Below are positions 53,794 through 62,088 of a stretch of DNA of 64,000 nucleotides, piece after piece. This DNA comes from Anaerolineaceae bacterium. Its GTDB lineage: Bacteria > Chloroflexota > Anaerolineae > Anaerolineales > Anaerolineaceae. Position 1 is the first letter of the stretch, and every line of letters starts with the position of its first letter. The DNA lies in the NCBI GenBank assembly GCA_002702705.1, contig PABH01000057.1, positions 62,001 to 126,000 of the forward strand, read 5' to 3'. Position numbers and translations under genes: made by a program. The notes under the pieces were generated by a model. That model was not told the origin of the DNA. It saw only the letters and a program-made list of their open reading frames with translations, and made no database searches.

Positions 53794-55163
53794 TCAAACA
53801 CATTCACCTGATTGGAATTGGCGGTTATGGTATTTCTGCCATTGCACAGGTACTCCTGGAAAAAGGGTACCTGATCAGTGGTTCTGATCGCCAGTTATCC
53901 GATATGGCCCTCCATCTCCAAAAACAAGGTGCGCGTGTTTATCAAGGCCACGCTGCGGAATATATTAAAGGTGCCGATCTGATTGTAAAATCATCCGCCA
54001 TACCCGAAAGCAACTCGGAAGTTCTTGCTGCCCGCCAAACCGGTATTCCGGTCCAAAAAAGAGATGAATTTTTGGGAAATCTGCTGCGAGAATATAAGGG
54101 AATTGGTATCGCGGGCACCCATGGAAAGACAACAACAACCGCCATGATCGCCTGGATGCTGTCATATCTAAATCAAGATCCCAGTTATATTATTGGTGGA
54201 ATATCCAAAAACCTTGGTAATAATGCCCATGCCGGAAAAGGGCCTTATTTTGTAATCGAAGCTGATGAATATGACCGTATGTTCCTTGGGCTTTTCCCGT
54301 TTGCAGCCATCATCACCAATATGGAACATGATCACCCTGATTGTTACCCCTCTCCTGCTGCTTACGAAGATGCATTTATTCAATATATTCACAATGTTTC
54401 ATCCGATGGTTTTATTTTGCTGTGTGCAGATGACAGCGGAATTCATAACTTGCTCAAGAAAAATATTGATAAAAAAATATTCACCTATGGTTTAACAACT
54501 GCTTCAGATTACCAGGCAGTGAACTTATCCATTAATCAATTGGGGTCTTACCAATTCACCATTCAACACCAACACACCCCTCTGACAGAAATCTCCCTGC
54601 GTGTACCGGGAAAACATAATGTCCAAAATGCAACAGCTGCGATTGCAATGGCAGACAAACTTGGTCTGGATATCCAACTTGCCTCGAAAGCCATTGGTTT
54701 ATTTGAATCAACAGGACGTCGTTTTGATCTCGTTGGTACCATCCAAGGCATCACCATTATTGACGATTACGCTCACCATCCCACAGAGATCAAAGCAACA
54801 CTGGAAGCCGCAAAAAACCGGTTCCCAGATCAAACCATTCGAGTAGTTTGGCAGCCCCATACTTATTCCCGAACAATCACCTTATTTGACCAATTTGCCA
54901 CCGCTTTTTCGGATGCCGATGAGGTCATTGTGACAGAGGTTTTTGCATCCCGGGAAACCAATAACGAATTTTCAGCCCAAACCATTGCAGCTGCCTTACA
55001 AAACCCCAAAGTTCACTTCATGCCAGACTTAAATAAAATCTCCTCATTTTTAATCGAGGATTTAAAACCTGGTGATGTTTTATTGGTCTTAACCGCAGGT
55101 GATGCGGACCAAATTAGCAAATCTGTGTATAAATCCTTACAACAACAGGAGGCCGGTTTATGA
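53790..55163 (+). CDS. murC: UDP-N-acetylmuramate-L-alanine ligase
   Basis: MurC adds L-Ala to UDP-MurNAc. It starts MIKHIHLIGIGGYGISAIAQ, and the ATP motif is GIAGTHGKTTTTAMIAW (about 108-124). FVIEADEYDRMFL and STGRRFDLVGTI followed by DDYAHHPTEIKATL are diagnostic for MurC. Length 457 is normal. The stop overlaps the ATG of the following small gene (ATGA). Confidence 0.95.
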   Translation: MIKHIHLIGIGGYGISAIAQVLLEKGYLISGSDRQLSDMALHLQKQGARVYQGHAAEYIKGADLIVKSSAIPESNSEVLAARQTGIPVQKRDEFLGNLLREYKGIGIAGTHGKTTTTAMIAWMLSYLNQDPSYIIGGISKNLGNNAHAGKGPYFVIEADEYDRMFLGLFPFAAIITNMEHDHPDCYPSPAAYEDAFIQYIHNVSSDGFILLCADDSGIHNLLKKNIDKKIFTYGLTTASDYQAVNLSINQLGSYQFTIQHQHTPLTEISLRVPGKHNVQNATAAIAMADKLGLDIQLASKAIGLFESTGRRFDLVGTIQGITIIDDYAHHPTEIKATLEAAKNRFPDQTIRVVWQPHTYSRTITLFDQFATAFSDADEVIVTEVFASRETNNEFSAQTIAAALQNPKVHFMPDLNKISSFLIEDLKPGDVLLVLTAGDADQISKSVYKSLQQQEAGL

Positions 55164-55342
55164 GCAAAGAGAAAAAAGACCGCAAATACGAATCTGCTAG
55201 CCAAGATTTTTTTGACCTGGAATTAATTCCCAGCAACAAGCGGAATCAAAAATCGAAACTGGCTGATGAAGAAATCAACCTTAAACCGGTCGAAAACCAA
55301 TTGGATGTCGTGTCAAAATTAATCAAGTTCCTAAAAGATTAA
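55160..55342 (+). CDS. Unknown 60-residue protein between murC and murB
   Basis: Not recognised. The product is charged and soluble: a basic start MSKEKKDRKYESASQDFF, then an acidic and mixed stretch ending DVVSKLIKFLKD. It appears real: the ATG overlaps the murC stop (ATGA) and GGAGG at 55147-55151 is well placed. The last 20 residues could form an amphipathic helix. A role with the Mur ligases or divisome is suggested only by location. Confidence 0.7.
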   Translation: MSKEKKDRKYESASQDFFDLELIPSNKRNQKSKLADEEINLKPVENQLDVVSKLIKFLKD

Positions 55343-55355
55343 CGTTGGAGAACAA

Positions 55356-56351
55356 ATGACCTTTCTTTCACCCACTATACAAAAGACCTTAAGCGAACGC
55401 TTTGGTACTCGTTTGAAAAATAACGTGTCCTTGGCTGGCTTAACGACTGCACAAGTGGGTGGCCCAGCGAACACATTAATCACCATCCAAAACCGTGAAG
55501 AATTAGCTGAGACAGCCCGCCTTTTATGGGATGCCGATATTCCTTTCCGAGTGTTAGGCTCTGGATCCAATGTACTTTTTAGTGACCAACCCTATCAGGG
55601 CATTATTCTACTTAACAAAGCAAAATTAATTAAAATTGATACAAATATTCCCCAACCCACTATCTGGGCTGAATCTGGCGCAAATTTCGGTCTGGTGGCA
55701 AGGAAAGCCGCGTTAGCAGGATTAGGTGGCCTTGAATGGGCAGCCACCATTCCCGGCACCATTGGCGGAGCGGTATATGGAAATGCAGGAGCCCACGGTG
55801 GTAACATGGCTGGCAACCTCTTGGTGGCTGAAATCTTGCAACAAGGAAAAGAACCGGCTAACTGGACCTGTGAGAAGATGGAATATTCATACCGCAGCAG
55901 CATCCTGAAACGGGAGCAAATTCAAGCAATCATCTTATCAGCAACATTTTCTTGTTCACCAGCCTCACCAAAAACAGTACAAGATCAAATGCAGCAATAC
56001 AGTGAATATCGCCGTCTAACGCAGCCCCCAGGGGCCAGCATGGGTTCCATGTTCAAAAATCCTGAAGGGGATTATGCCGGGAGATTAATTGAAGCAGCTG
56101 GATTAAAAGGAAAAAAGATTGGCGGCGTTAAAGTCAGCGAAATCCACGCTAATTTTTTCGTCAATTCGGAAAACGCCACAGCACAGGATATCTGGCAGTT
56201 GGCCCGATTTGTGCAAGAGAAAGTGTATCAACAATTTAATGTTCGTCTTGAATTAGAAATCGAACCGGTTGGCTTCACCCCCGAAGGGGATTTTACCCCC
56301 CAGGTTAGTAACAACCAAAACAACAAAACAGCTTCGAATGGTAGAGATTGA
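55356..56351 (+). CDS. murB: UDP-N-acetylenolpyruvoylglucosamine reductase
   Basis: MurB is the FAD/NADPH reductase making UDP-MurNAc. FAD-domain motifs are FRVLGSGSNVLFSDQPYQG (about 67-85) and the GLGGLEWAATIPGTIGGAVYGNAG core (shown in two parts: GLEWAATIPGT and IGGAVYGNAG). YSYRSSILK, QPPGASMGSMFKNP and GGVKVSEIHANFFVN support type IIa-like MurB. Length 331 is normal. It starts 13 bases after the small ORF. Confidence 0.95.
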   Translation: MTFLSPTIQKTLSERFGTRLKNNVSLAGLTTAQVGGPANTLITIQNREELAETARLLWDADIPFRVLGSGSNVLFSDQPYQGIILLNKAKLIKIDTNIPQPTIWAESGANFGLVARKAALAGLGGLEWAATIPGTIGGAVYGNAGAHGGNMAGNLLVAEILQQGKEPANWTCEKMEYSYRSSILKREQIQAIILSATFSCSPASPKTVQDQMQQYSEYRRLTQPPGASMGSMFKNPEGDYAGRLIEAAGLKGKKIGGVKVSEIHANFFVNSENATAQDIWQLARFVQEKVYQQFNVRLELEIEPVGFTPEGDFTPQVSNNQNNKTASNGRD

Positions 56352-56354
56352 AAA

Positions 56355-57476
56355 ATGGAAAAATTAACTGTAGCAATTTTATTTGGTGGACGATCCGGGG
56401 AACACGAAGTTTCCCTCCAATCTGCACGCTCGGTGATGGAACAAATAAACCGGGAAAAATATGACGTTTTTCCGATTGGCATCACTCAAGATGGATTATG
56501 GTTGGTTGGAGACAATACCTGGGAAGCTTTATATAACAAAAATACAGAAAACCTTTTGCCTGCTTTTATGATCGCCGAACCGGGAAACCACATGGTTTAT
56601 ACCCGTCAGGAAACTTCACAGGGCGTATTGATTACACCTTATAAAAAAATTGACGTTGTTTTCCCCGTCTTACATGGCAGCTTTGGTGAAGATGGAACCC
56701 TGCAAGGTTTATTTGAAATGAACGAAATCGCCTATGTCGGGGCCGGTGTTTTAGGTTCTTCTGTAGGGATGGATAAAGCATTATTTAAACAAGTAATGCG
56801 AGCAAATAATATTCCGGTGATCAATGATGTGGTCGTAAGTCGAAAAGAAATCGAGACAAACCTGGAAGATATTATTCAGCGGGTGGAAAATCTGGGATCT
56901 TATCCTTTTTTTACGAAACCGGTCAATATGGGTTCTTCCGTTGGTATCAGCAAATGCCGCAATCGAAATGAATTAATCGCAGGTATTCAAGATGCTGCCC
57001 GATATGACAGACGTGTAATGATTGAAATCGGTTTGGAACACCCGATGGAAGTAGAGATTTCCGTTCTGGGAAATGAATTTCCGATGGTTTCCGTTCCTGG
57101 TGAAATTGTCCCCGGAGATGAATTTTATACCTACGAAGATAAATACATTAATGGTGTTTCTTTGTTAAACATCCCGGCAGAACTGCCCGATGGAATGACT
57201 GAAAAAATCCAACAGACAGCGCTGCAGGCTTACACAGCTATTGATTGTGCCGGATTGGCTAGAGTAGATTTTATGCTCGATCAAAATGATGAACGTTTGT
57301 ACCTAAACGAAATCAACACCATCCCTGGTTTTACCAATATCAGTATGTACGCCAAACTTTGGGAAGCCACCGGCATCACATATCGGGAATTGATCACCAA
57401 GTTAATCGAACTGGCACTCGATCGCCAACAGGAACGCACCCGTTCGTTACACCAGTATCAAGGAAAACAACTATGA
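56355..57476 (+). CDS. ddl: D-alanine-D-alanine ligase
   Basis: Ddl joins two D-Ala for MurF. ATP-grasp features: LFGGRSGEHEVSLQSA at the N-terminus, FPVLHGSFGEDGTLQGLFEM, FTKPVNMGSSVGISKC and the C-terminal NEINTIPGFTNISMYAKLWE. FYTYEDKYI carries the Tyr typical of D-Ala-D-Ala enzymes rather than D-lactate ligases. Length 373 is normal. The stop overlaps the ATG of ftsQ by 4 bases. Confidence 0.94.
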   Translation: MEKLTVAILFGGRSGEHEVSLQSARSVMEQINREKYDVFPIGITQDGLWLVGDNTWEALYNKNTENLLPAFMIAEPGNHMVYTRQETSQGVLITPYKKIDVVFPVLHGSFGEDGTLQGLFEMNEIAYVGAGVLGSSVGMDKALFKQVMRANNIPVINDVVVSRKEIETNLEDIIQRVENLGSYPFFTKPVNMGSSVGISKCRNRNELIAGIQDAARYDRRVMIEIGLEHPMEVEISVLGNEFPMVSVPGEIVPGDEFYTYEDKYINGVSLLNIPAELPDGMTEKIQQTALQAYTAIDCAGLARVDFMLDQNDERLYLNEINTIPGFTNISMYAKLWEATGITYRELITKLIELALDRQQERTRSLHQYQGKQL

Positions 57477-58516
57477 ACAGATCAAGAGGTTCTCAATTAA
57501 GCCGGGCAGATTTGGTACGCCAACGCCAGAATGAGCGCAGCCAACAGCGTGTTACCAAACCGAAAAAAAGCTCAGCAAATGCCGTTAGATCAACAGCACC
57601 CATCCATACCCGAGGGGTGGTGTCCGGGTTTAATTACTCACCTCCTGTTCAACAACGCGCTCGTAAACAATATTATTACACTGTCGGAGCCAGCGGAACC
57701 GAGATTCGAATGCCAGCACTGCCTTCTATTAGATTGGGTTGGCGTTTGTTGTCATTCCTTTTATTGGTTGCTGCATTGGCTGGGATTTACTTCTTGATAA
57801 ATGCCCCATTTTTACAAGTTGAAGCACTTACGGTTAATGGGACCAATCGGGTTACCACAGCCGATATTGAAAACGAATTGGGATTGGTGGGAAAATCAAT
57901 CGTATATGCCAATCCAAAACAGGCTGTTGAATCCCTAACATTAGCCTTCCCTGAACTCTATGATATTGAATTTTTGGTTGAACTACCCGACCAGATTACG
58001 ATTAATGCCGCGGAAAGGCAACCCGTGATGGCCTGGCAAACCGATCAAAAAACCTATTGGGTTGACCAGGAAGGGATCCTTATTCCCCCTCGCGGTGAAA
58101 GTGCGGATATGTTAACTGTGTATGCAGCAATGGACCCAATCATTAAGCCAAAACTAACAGACAAATCAGAAACAGATCAAACCGGTTCTGCCGATTCTGA
58201 CAAAGCAGATAAAAATGATAGTAAAATTATTGTGGCGCTCCCCCAATGGGGTGATCAAATTGATCCGGTAACAATTCAAGCCGCCTACCAACTTCAAACG
58301 AAGATTCCAGCTGGTACAAATATAATTTATGATAAAACGCACGGCATGGGTTGGCGTGCTGAGCAAGGATGGGATGTATTCATTGGGTTGACATTAAATG
58401 ACATTGAGTATAAATTAAAAGCTTATGATGTATTAATAAATAAGCTCAACACCGAAGGGATTACTCCCACCATGGTCAGTATTGAATACGTTCATGCACC
58501 GTTTTATAGGGAGTAG
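57473..58516 (+). CDS. ftsQ: Cell division protein FtsQ/DivIB
   Basis: The frame is open further upstream, but ATG at 57473 overlaps the ddl stop and fits position. The 347-residue protein has a long basic cytoplasmic region (about 1-85), one membrane helix (about 85-106), a POTRA domain starting FLQVEALTVNGTNRVTTADI, and a beta domain (MAWQTDQKTYWVDQEGIL). An acidic low-complexity insert lies near residues 226-250 (SETDQTGSADSDKADKNDSK). It is the divisome bitopic protein that joins FtsL-like and FtsI. Confidence 0.9.
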   Translation: MNRSRGSQLSRADLVRQRQNERSQQRVTKPKKSSANAVRSTAPIHTRGVVSGFNYSPPVQQRARKQYYYTVGASGTEIRMPALPSIRLGWRLLSFLLLVAALAGIYFLINAPFLQVEALTVNGTNRVTTADIENELGLVGKSIVYANPKQAVESLTLAFPELYDIEFLVELPDQITINAAERQPVMAWQTDQKTYWVDQEGILIPPRGESADMLTVYAAMDPIIKPKLTDKSETDQTGSADSDKADKNDSKIIVALPQWGDQIDPVTIQAAYQLQTKIPAGTNIIYDKTHGMGWRAEQGWDVFIGLTLNDIEYKLKAYDVLINKLNTEGITPTMVSIEYVHAPFYRE

Positions 58517-58520
58517 AGGG

Positions 58521-59762
58521 ATGATGGAAGAAGCAATTATTGTAGGAATTGATATTGGTACAACAAAGGTCTGTACATTGGTCGGGCGCATTGAAGGGGA
58601 ACACGGCATCCGAATTCTTGGCGTTGGCATCGAACCTTCGAAAGGCATTAAAAAAGGAACAATTGTTGATTTAGGTGCTGCCTCACAATCCATCGCCCGA
58701 TCCATTGAAAAAGCTCAACGTTCTTGTGGTTTGGAAATTTCAACAGCCCAAATCAGCCTGGCAGGCTCTCACGTTTCATCCGTAAACAGCCGGGGTGTGG
58801 TTGCCATTGCAGGCGGCATTATTGACGAACATGATATGCACCGCGCACTCGAAGCAGCCCAGGCCGTGAACATCCCTCACAACAGAGAAATTATCCATGT
58901 CATCCAGCGTGGTTTTATCGTCGATGGACAAGATGGTATCCGCTCACCAATTGGTATGCATGGCTATCGCTTAGAAGTTGAAGCCCACATGATCACCGCA
59001 GCCGCAGCAACTGTCGAGAATTTACGCCAAAGTGTTGAATCCGTTGGTGTATCTGCCGGTTCATTTGTACTTAATCCATTGGCATCTGCAGAAGTCGTCT
59101 TATCCGAAACCGAACGAAATATGGGCGCCATTGTTTGTGACATCGGCGGCGGAACAACCGATCTGGCCATTTATATTGATGGCGATGTCTGGCACACCAT
59201 GGTTTTGGCTGTCGGTGGAGATCATATCACCTCTGATATTGCTCATGGATTACGATTGCCTATTGAAGAAGCGGAAAAAATTAAAAAACAACATGGTTAT
59301 GCCATTAAAGATGAAATCGGTGAAGATGAATTCTTTAATGTTCGTAGTTTTGGTTCAGACTCAGCTGCCCAAATTCCGCGCCGAGACCTGGCGCACATCA
59401 TTGAAGCTCGGGTAGAAGAGATTTTTGAATTGGTGTTACAAGAGATAAAACGTTCGGGTTACGACGGCCTGTTACCAGCCGGCATGATCCTAACTGGTGG
59501 AACCAGCCTCTTACCAGGCATCCGCCCGTTAGCCAGCCGTATTTTGGGTTTACCGGTCCGTTTAGCCCGTCCGGAACATCTCGTAGGTCTGGTGGATCAA
59601 CTGCACTCCCCCGCGTATTCCACCAGTGTTGGCCTGTTACACTTTGCGTTAGCGATGAACGAATCGCTCGTGCCGGCGCGTGGCACACGGTTCGCGTCGA
59701 AAGGAGGCAGCTCGAACTGGCGTACATTTTTAGCGGAGTTATTTAGGAAAATTATGCCATAA
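58521..59762 (+). CDS. ftsA: Cell division protein FtsA
   Basis: FtsA is the actin-like membrane tether of FtsZ. The ATG at 58521 is preferred because AGGGAG lies 7 nt upstream; a second ATG at 58524 is possible. The 413-residue protein has phosphate-1 IVGIDIGTTKVCTLVG, the SHS2-like 1C domain, CDIGGGTTDLAIYIDG (phosphate-2), and ILTGGTSLLPGI (adenosine). The C-terminus RTFLAELFRKIMP is an amphipathic membrane-binding helix. Confidence 0.95.
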   Translation: MMEEAIIVGIDIGTTKVCTLVGRIEGEHGIRILGVGIEPSKGIKKGTIVDLGAASQSIARSIEKAQRSCGLEISTAQISLAGSHVSSVNSRGVVAIAGGIIDEHDMHRALEAAQAVNIPHNREIIHVIQRGFIVDGQDGIRSPIGMHGYRLEVEAHMITAAAATVENLRQSVESVGVSAGSFVLNPLASAEVVLSETERNMGAIVCDIGGGTTDLAIYIDGDVWHTMVLAVGGDHITSDIAHGLRLPIEEAEKIKKQHGYAIKDEIGEDEFFNVRSFGSDSAAQIPRRDLAHIIEARVEEIFELVLQEIKRSGYDGLLPAGMILTGGTSLLPGIRPLASRILGLPVRLARPEHLVGLVDQLHSPAYSTSVGLLHFALAMNESLVPARGTRFASKGGSSNWRTFLAELFRKIMP

Positions 59763-59800
59763 ACCCCACAAATCTCAATTTTAACTTTAGTGTAGAACGA

Positions 59801-59814
59801 CGATAGAAATATCG
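59801..59814 (+). promoter_or_regulatory. GNRA hairpin abutting the ftsZ ribosome site
   Basis: CGATA (59801-59805), loop GAAA, TATCG (59810-59814), directly followed by GGAGG (59815-59819). The stem could tune ftsZ translation. Confidence 0.55.
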
Positions 59815-59826
59815 GGAGGAAGAAAA

Positions 59827-60972
59827 ATGGATATCAATTCACAACCACAATCAGAATCATTTGCAAGAATTAAGGTCGTTGGTGTTGGCGGCGGTGGCTG
59901 TAATGCAGTCAACCGCATGATCTCTGAAGGCATGCAAGGGGTCGAATTCATCGCAATCAACACAGATGCACAAGCGTTGCTGCTCTCACAAGCAAAAACG
60001 CGCGTGCGAATTGGGGACAAATCCACACGCGGCTTAGGCGCGGGTGGTAATCCCGAAATGGGACAAAAAGCTGCTGAAGAATCTGCAGAAGAACTGTATG
60101 AAGTCCTGCGTGGCTCCGATATGGTTTTTGTAACCGCAGGTTTGGGTGGCGGCACCGGCACAGGTGCGGCAGCCGTTATTGCACAGGTCGCTAAAGAAGT
60201 TGGCGCGTTGACCATTGGTGTGGTCACCCGTCCATTTACTTTTGAAGGCGCCCGCCGTGCAAAATCTGCCGAAGGCGGAATTACCCGTTTGAAAGAACAT
60301 GCCGATACACTGATCGTTATCCCGAATGATCGCCTCCTGCAGATCGTGGATAAACGAGCCAGTTTACAGGACGCATTCCGCACAGCGGATGATGTTCTGC
60401 GCCAAGGCATTCAAGGTATTTCCGAATTAATCACCGTGCCCGGCATGATCAATCTCGACTTTGCTGACGTTCGCGCCATTATGAGCGAAGGCGGCGCTGC
60501 CTTAATGGCAGTTGGCCGTGCGTCCGGTGAGGATCGCGCTCGCATCGCAGCCGAATCAGCAATTTCAAGCCAGCTGCTCGATATCACCATTGATGGTGCC
60601 CGCGGTATTCTGTTTAATGTCACCGGTGGTCCCGATCTGACCTTGTTTGAGGTCAATCAGGCTGCTGCGATTATTAAAGAAACCGCACACCCAGATGTCA
60701 ATCTCATCTTTGGTGCAGTAATTGACGAAAATCTGGGCGACGAGGTGCGCATCACCGTTATTGCAACGGGTTTTGATCGCGCGGGCATGCGCCAGACTCC
60801 GGCATTTGAAACGCGCCAAACGAACCGGAGTGAGGAAAAACGGCCCGCGGCAAACACAAACACGAATCGTTCTGAAAAACCTGCTGCATCGCCCACTGAA
60901 TTTCAACCACACGTCATCAATACGGACGATCTGGATATCCCCGCTTTCCTGCGCAACCGCTCGCAGAGATAA
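59827..60972 (+). CDS. ftsZ: Cell division protein FtsZ
   Basis: The tubulin-like GTPase forming the Z-ring. [15 protein letters not shown] at the start, the tubulin signature [11 protein letters not shown] (about 102-112), and NxDxAD-type [11 protein letters not shown] are present. The C-terminal domain ends in a linker and the conserved peptide [14 protein letters not shown], the FtsA-binding tail. Length 381 is normal. The ribosome site GGAGG lies 7 nt before the ATG. Last gene of the dcw operon. Confidence 0.97.
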   Translation: MDINSQPQSESFARIKVVGVGGGGCNAVNRMISEGMQGVEFIAINTDAQALLLSQAKTRVRIGDKSTRGLGAGGNPEMGQKAAEESAEELYEVLRGSDMVFVTAGLGGGTGTGAAAVIAQVAKEVGALTIGVVTRPFTFEGARRAKSAEGGITRLKEHADTLIVIPNDRLLQIVDKRASLQDAFRTADDVLRQGIQGISELITVPGMINLDFADVRAIMSEGGAALMAVGRASGEDRARIAAESAISSQLLDITIDGARGILFNVTGGPDLTLFEVNQAAAIIKETAHPDVNLIFGAVIDENLGDEVRITVIATGFDRAGMRQTPAFETRQTNRSEEKRPAANTNTNRSEKPAASPTEFQPHVINTDDLDIPAFLRNRSQR

Positions 60973-60995
60973 GCGGATAACCCTCCCCCGTCGTG

Positions 60996-61041
60996 CCCCG
61001 ATATGCGAAATGCCTTCAGCATATCGGGGGACACATTTTTT
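60996..61041 (+). terminator. Terminator of the dcw operon
   Basis: CCCCGATATGC (60996-61006) pairs perfectly with GCATATCGGGG (61019-61029), then a T-run at about 61036-61041. Confidence 0.88.
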
Positions 61042-61192
61042 GAACGGTGGGAGATCGTCCGGCGGAATGCTCCATGAAAAATCCCACAAAAATCCATAGA
61101 ACCTCCCATGTTCTCCACAATTCTTGACCAGGGTACCGATCCAACTCCACAAGTTATTTAGGTACCCTCGGTCTGGGGGATAGAAAAAAGTC

Positions 61193-61229
61193 ACAACCGC
61201 CTTGTCTCCACAATGGCGGTTGTTTTTTA
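61193..61229 (+). terminator. Second terminator downstream of ftsZ
   Basis: ACAACCGCC (61193-61201) pairs with GGCGGTTGT (61215-61223), followed by TTTTT. Confidence 0.82.
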
Positions 61230-61446
61230 TTCTGCTAATGCCAAAATTTTAAGCTTACAATTTCCTATCGGATATCCTAGGGGCTATGATCCCCCACTGC
61301 TGGCTTAAATCCAAAAATCCAAACTAATCCCCCCTAAATACATGGCCCATATCAAGGGGTGTCAATCTTCTAAATTTTGCAGAAACCAATATAGAAATCT
61401 CGTTCTATAACCGGAAAATTTTAAGGTAATATGATGTGATTCTTGC

Positions 61447-61475
61447 TTGCCTGTCATTAAGTCTTGTGCTAGAAT
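61447..61475 (+). promoter_or_regulatory. Promoter of nrdR-nrdJ
   Basis: TTGCCT (61447-61452), 17-nt spacer, TAGAAT (61470-61475), with a TG extended -10. It gives a leader of about 118 nt. Confidence 0.75.
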
Positions 61476-61507
61476 CAAATCCATACATACAAGGAACAAC
61501 TAATACA

Positions 61508-61534
61508 ATACCCCCATATGCGGGGTATATTTTT
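61508..61534 (+). terminator. Attenuator-like hairpin in the nrdR leader
   Basis: ATACCCC (61508-61514) pairs with GGGGTAT (61522-61528), 7-nt loop, followed by ATTTTT. It lies between promoter and start codon, so it could terminate transcription early unless an antiterminator forms. Confidence 0.6.
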
Positions 61535-61599
61535 CAAAACAACCACACAAAACAACCCACCACCCAACCGGTTGGTTTGCTTTTTTGAAGGAGGGTCTC

Positions 61600-62049
61600 T
61601 TGAATTGTCCATTTTGCCAGGGTGATAAATTACGCGTTATTGATACAACACACGACTCCCGTGGGGGGATTCGACGGCGGCGTGAGTGCGAATCTTGCAA
61701 CAATAGATTCAGTACCTACGAACGTCCGATCATGGCAACACCGTTGGTCATCAAACGTGATGGTACTCGTGAGGAATTTGATCGAGAAAAATTGGAACGC
61801 GGCATCCGCATCGCCTGCGTAAAACGTCCCGTATCCGCCAGTCAGATTGACCGTATGGTGGGTGAAATTGAATCATCACTGCAGAAAATGGGACGTGCGG
61901 AAGTCTCCTCCCGTGTGGTCGGAGACAAGGTTATTCAGGTTTTAAAAGAACTCGACCTGATCGCCTACGTCCGCTACGCCATTGTTTATCTCAATCTCGA
62001 TGACTTACGAGCCATCCGTCAAGAAGTTGATAAACTGCTGGAAAACTAA
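61600..62049 (+). CDS. nrdR: Transcriptional repressor NrdR
   Basis: NrdR is an ATP-cone and zinc-ribbon repressor of ribonucleotide reductase genes. The start is TTG at 61600 (MNCPFCQGDKLRVIDT), supported by AAGGAGG 5 nt upstream; the frame continues to 61585. The zinc-ribbon cysteines are C3, C6, C30 and C33. The ATP-cone (about 47-137) contains VIKRDGTREEFDREKL. It sits directly before nrdJ, as in many class II RNR organisms. Length 149 is normal. Confidence 0.95.
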   Translation: MNCPFCQGDKLRVIDTTHDSRGGIRRRRECESCNNRFSTYERPIMATPLVIKRDGTREEFDREKLERGIRIACVKRPVSASQIDRMVGEIESSLQKMGRAEVSSRVVGDKVIQVLKELDLIAYVRYAIVYLNLDDLRAIRQEVDKLLEN

Positions 62050-62088
62050 TTAAAACCGATCCCCTACCCACGCTTAAGGAGAATAATT

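Larger units (their letters stand above)
60973..61599 (+). other. Intergenic region between ftsZ and nrdR
   Basis: About 630 bases. It contains the ftsZ terminator (60996-61041), a hairpin with AGGGTACC (61130-61137)/GGTACCCT (61161-61168), a second terminator (61193-61229), then an AT-rich stretch, the nrdR promoter (61447-61475) and leader hairpin (61508-61534). A 12-bp palindrome CCAACCGGTTGG lies at 61564-61575 before the ribosome site. The stretch 61042-61229 could be a small RNA gene, since it is structured and ends in a terminator, but no promoter of its own is convincing. Confidence 0.5.

Noticed and set aside
60565-61194. Reverse open frame of 209 codons over the ftsZ end and the following intergenic region
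   Set aside because: It runs antisense to ftsZ and across its terminator, with low-complexity translation and no start signal.
61375-61420. NrdR box
   Set aside because: AACCAATATAGAAAT and the nearby TTCTATAA only loosely resemble the consensus, and a proper spaced pair is missing.
61224-61599. Cobalamin riboswitch before nrdR-nrdJ
   Set aside because: The B12 box and conserved core were not found; only a simple attenuator-like hairpin is present.
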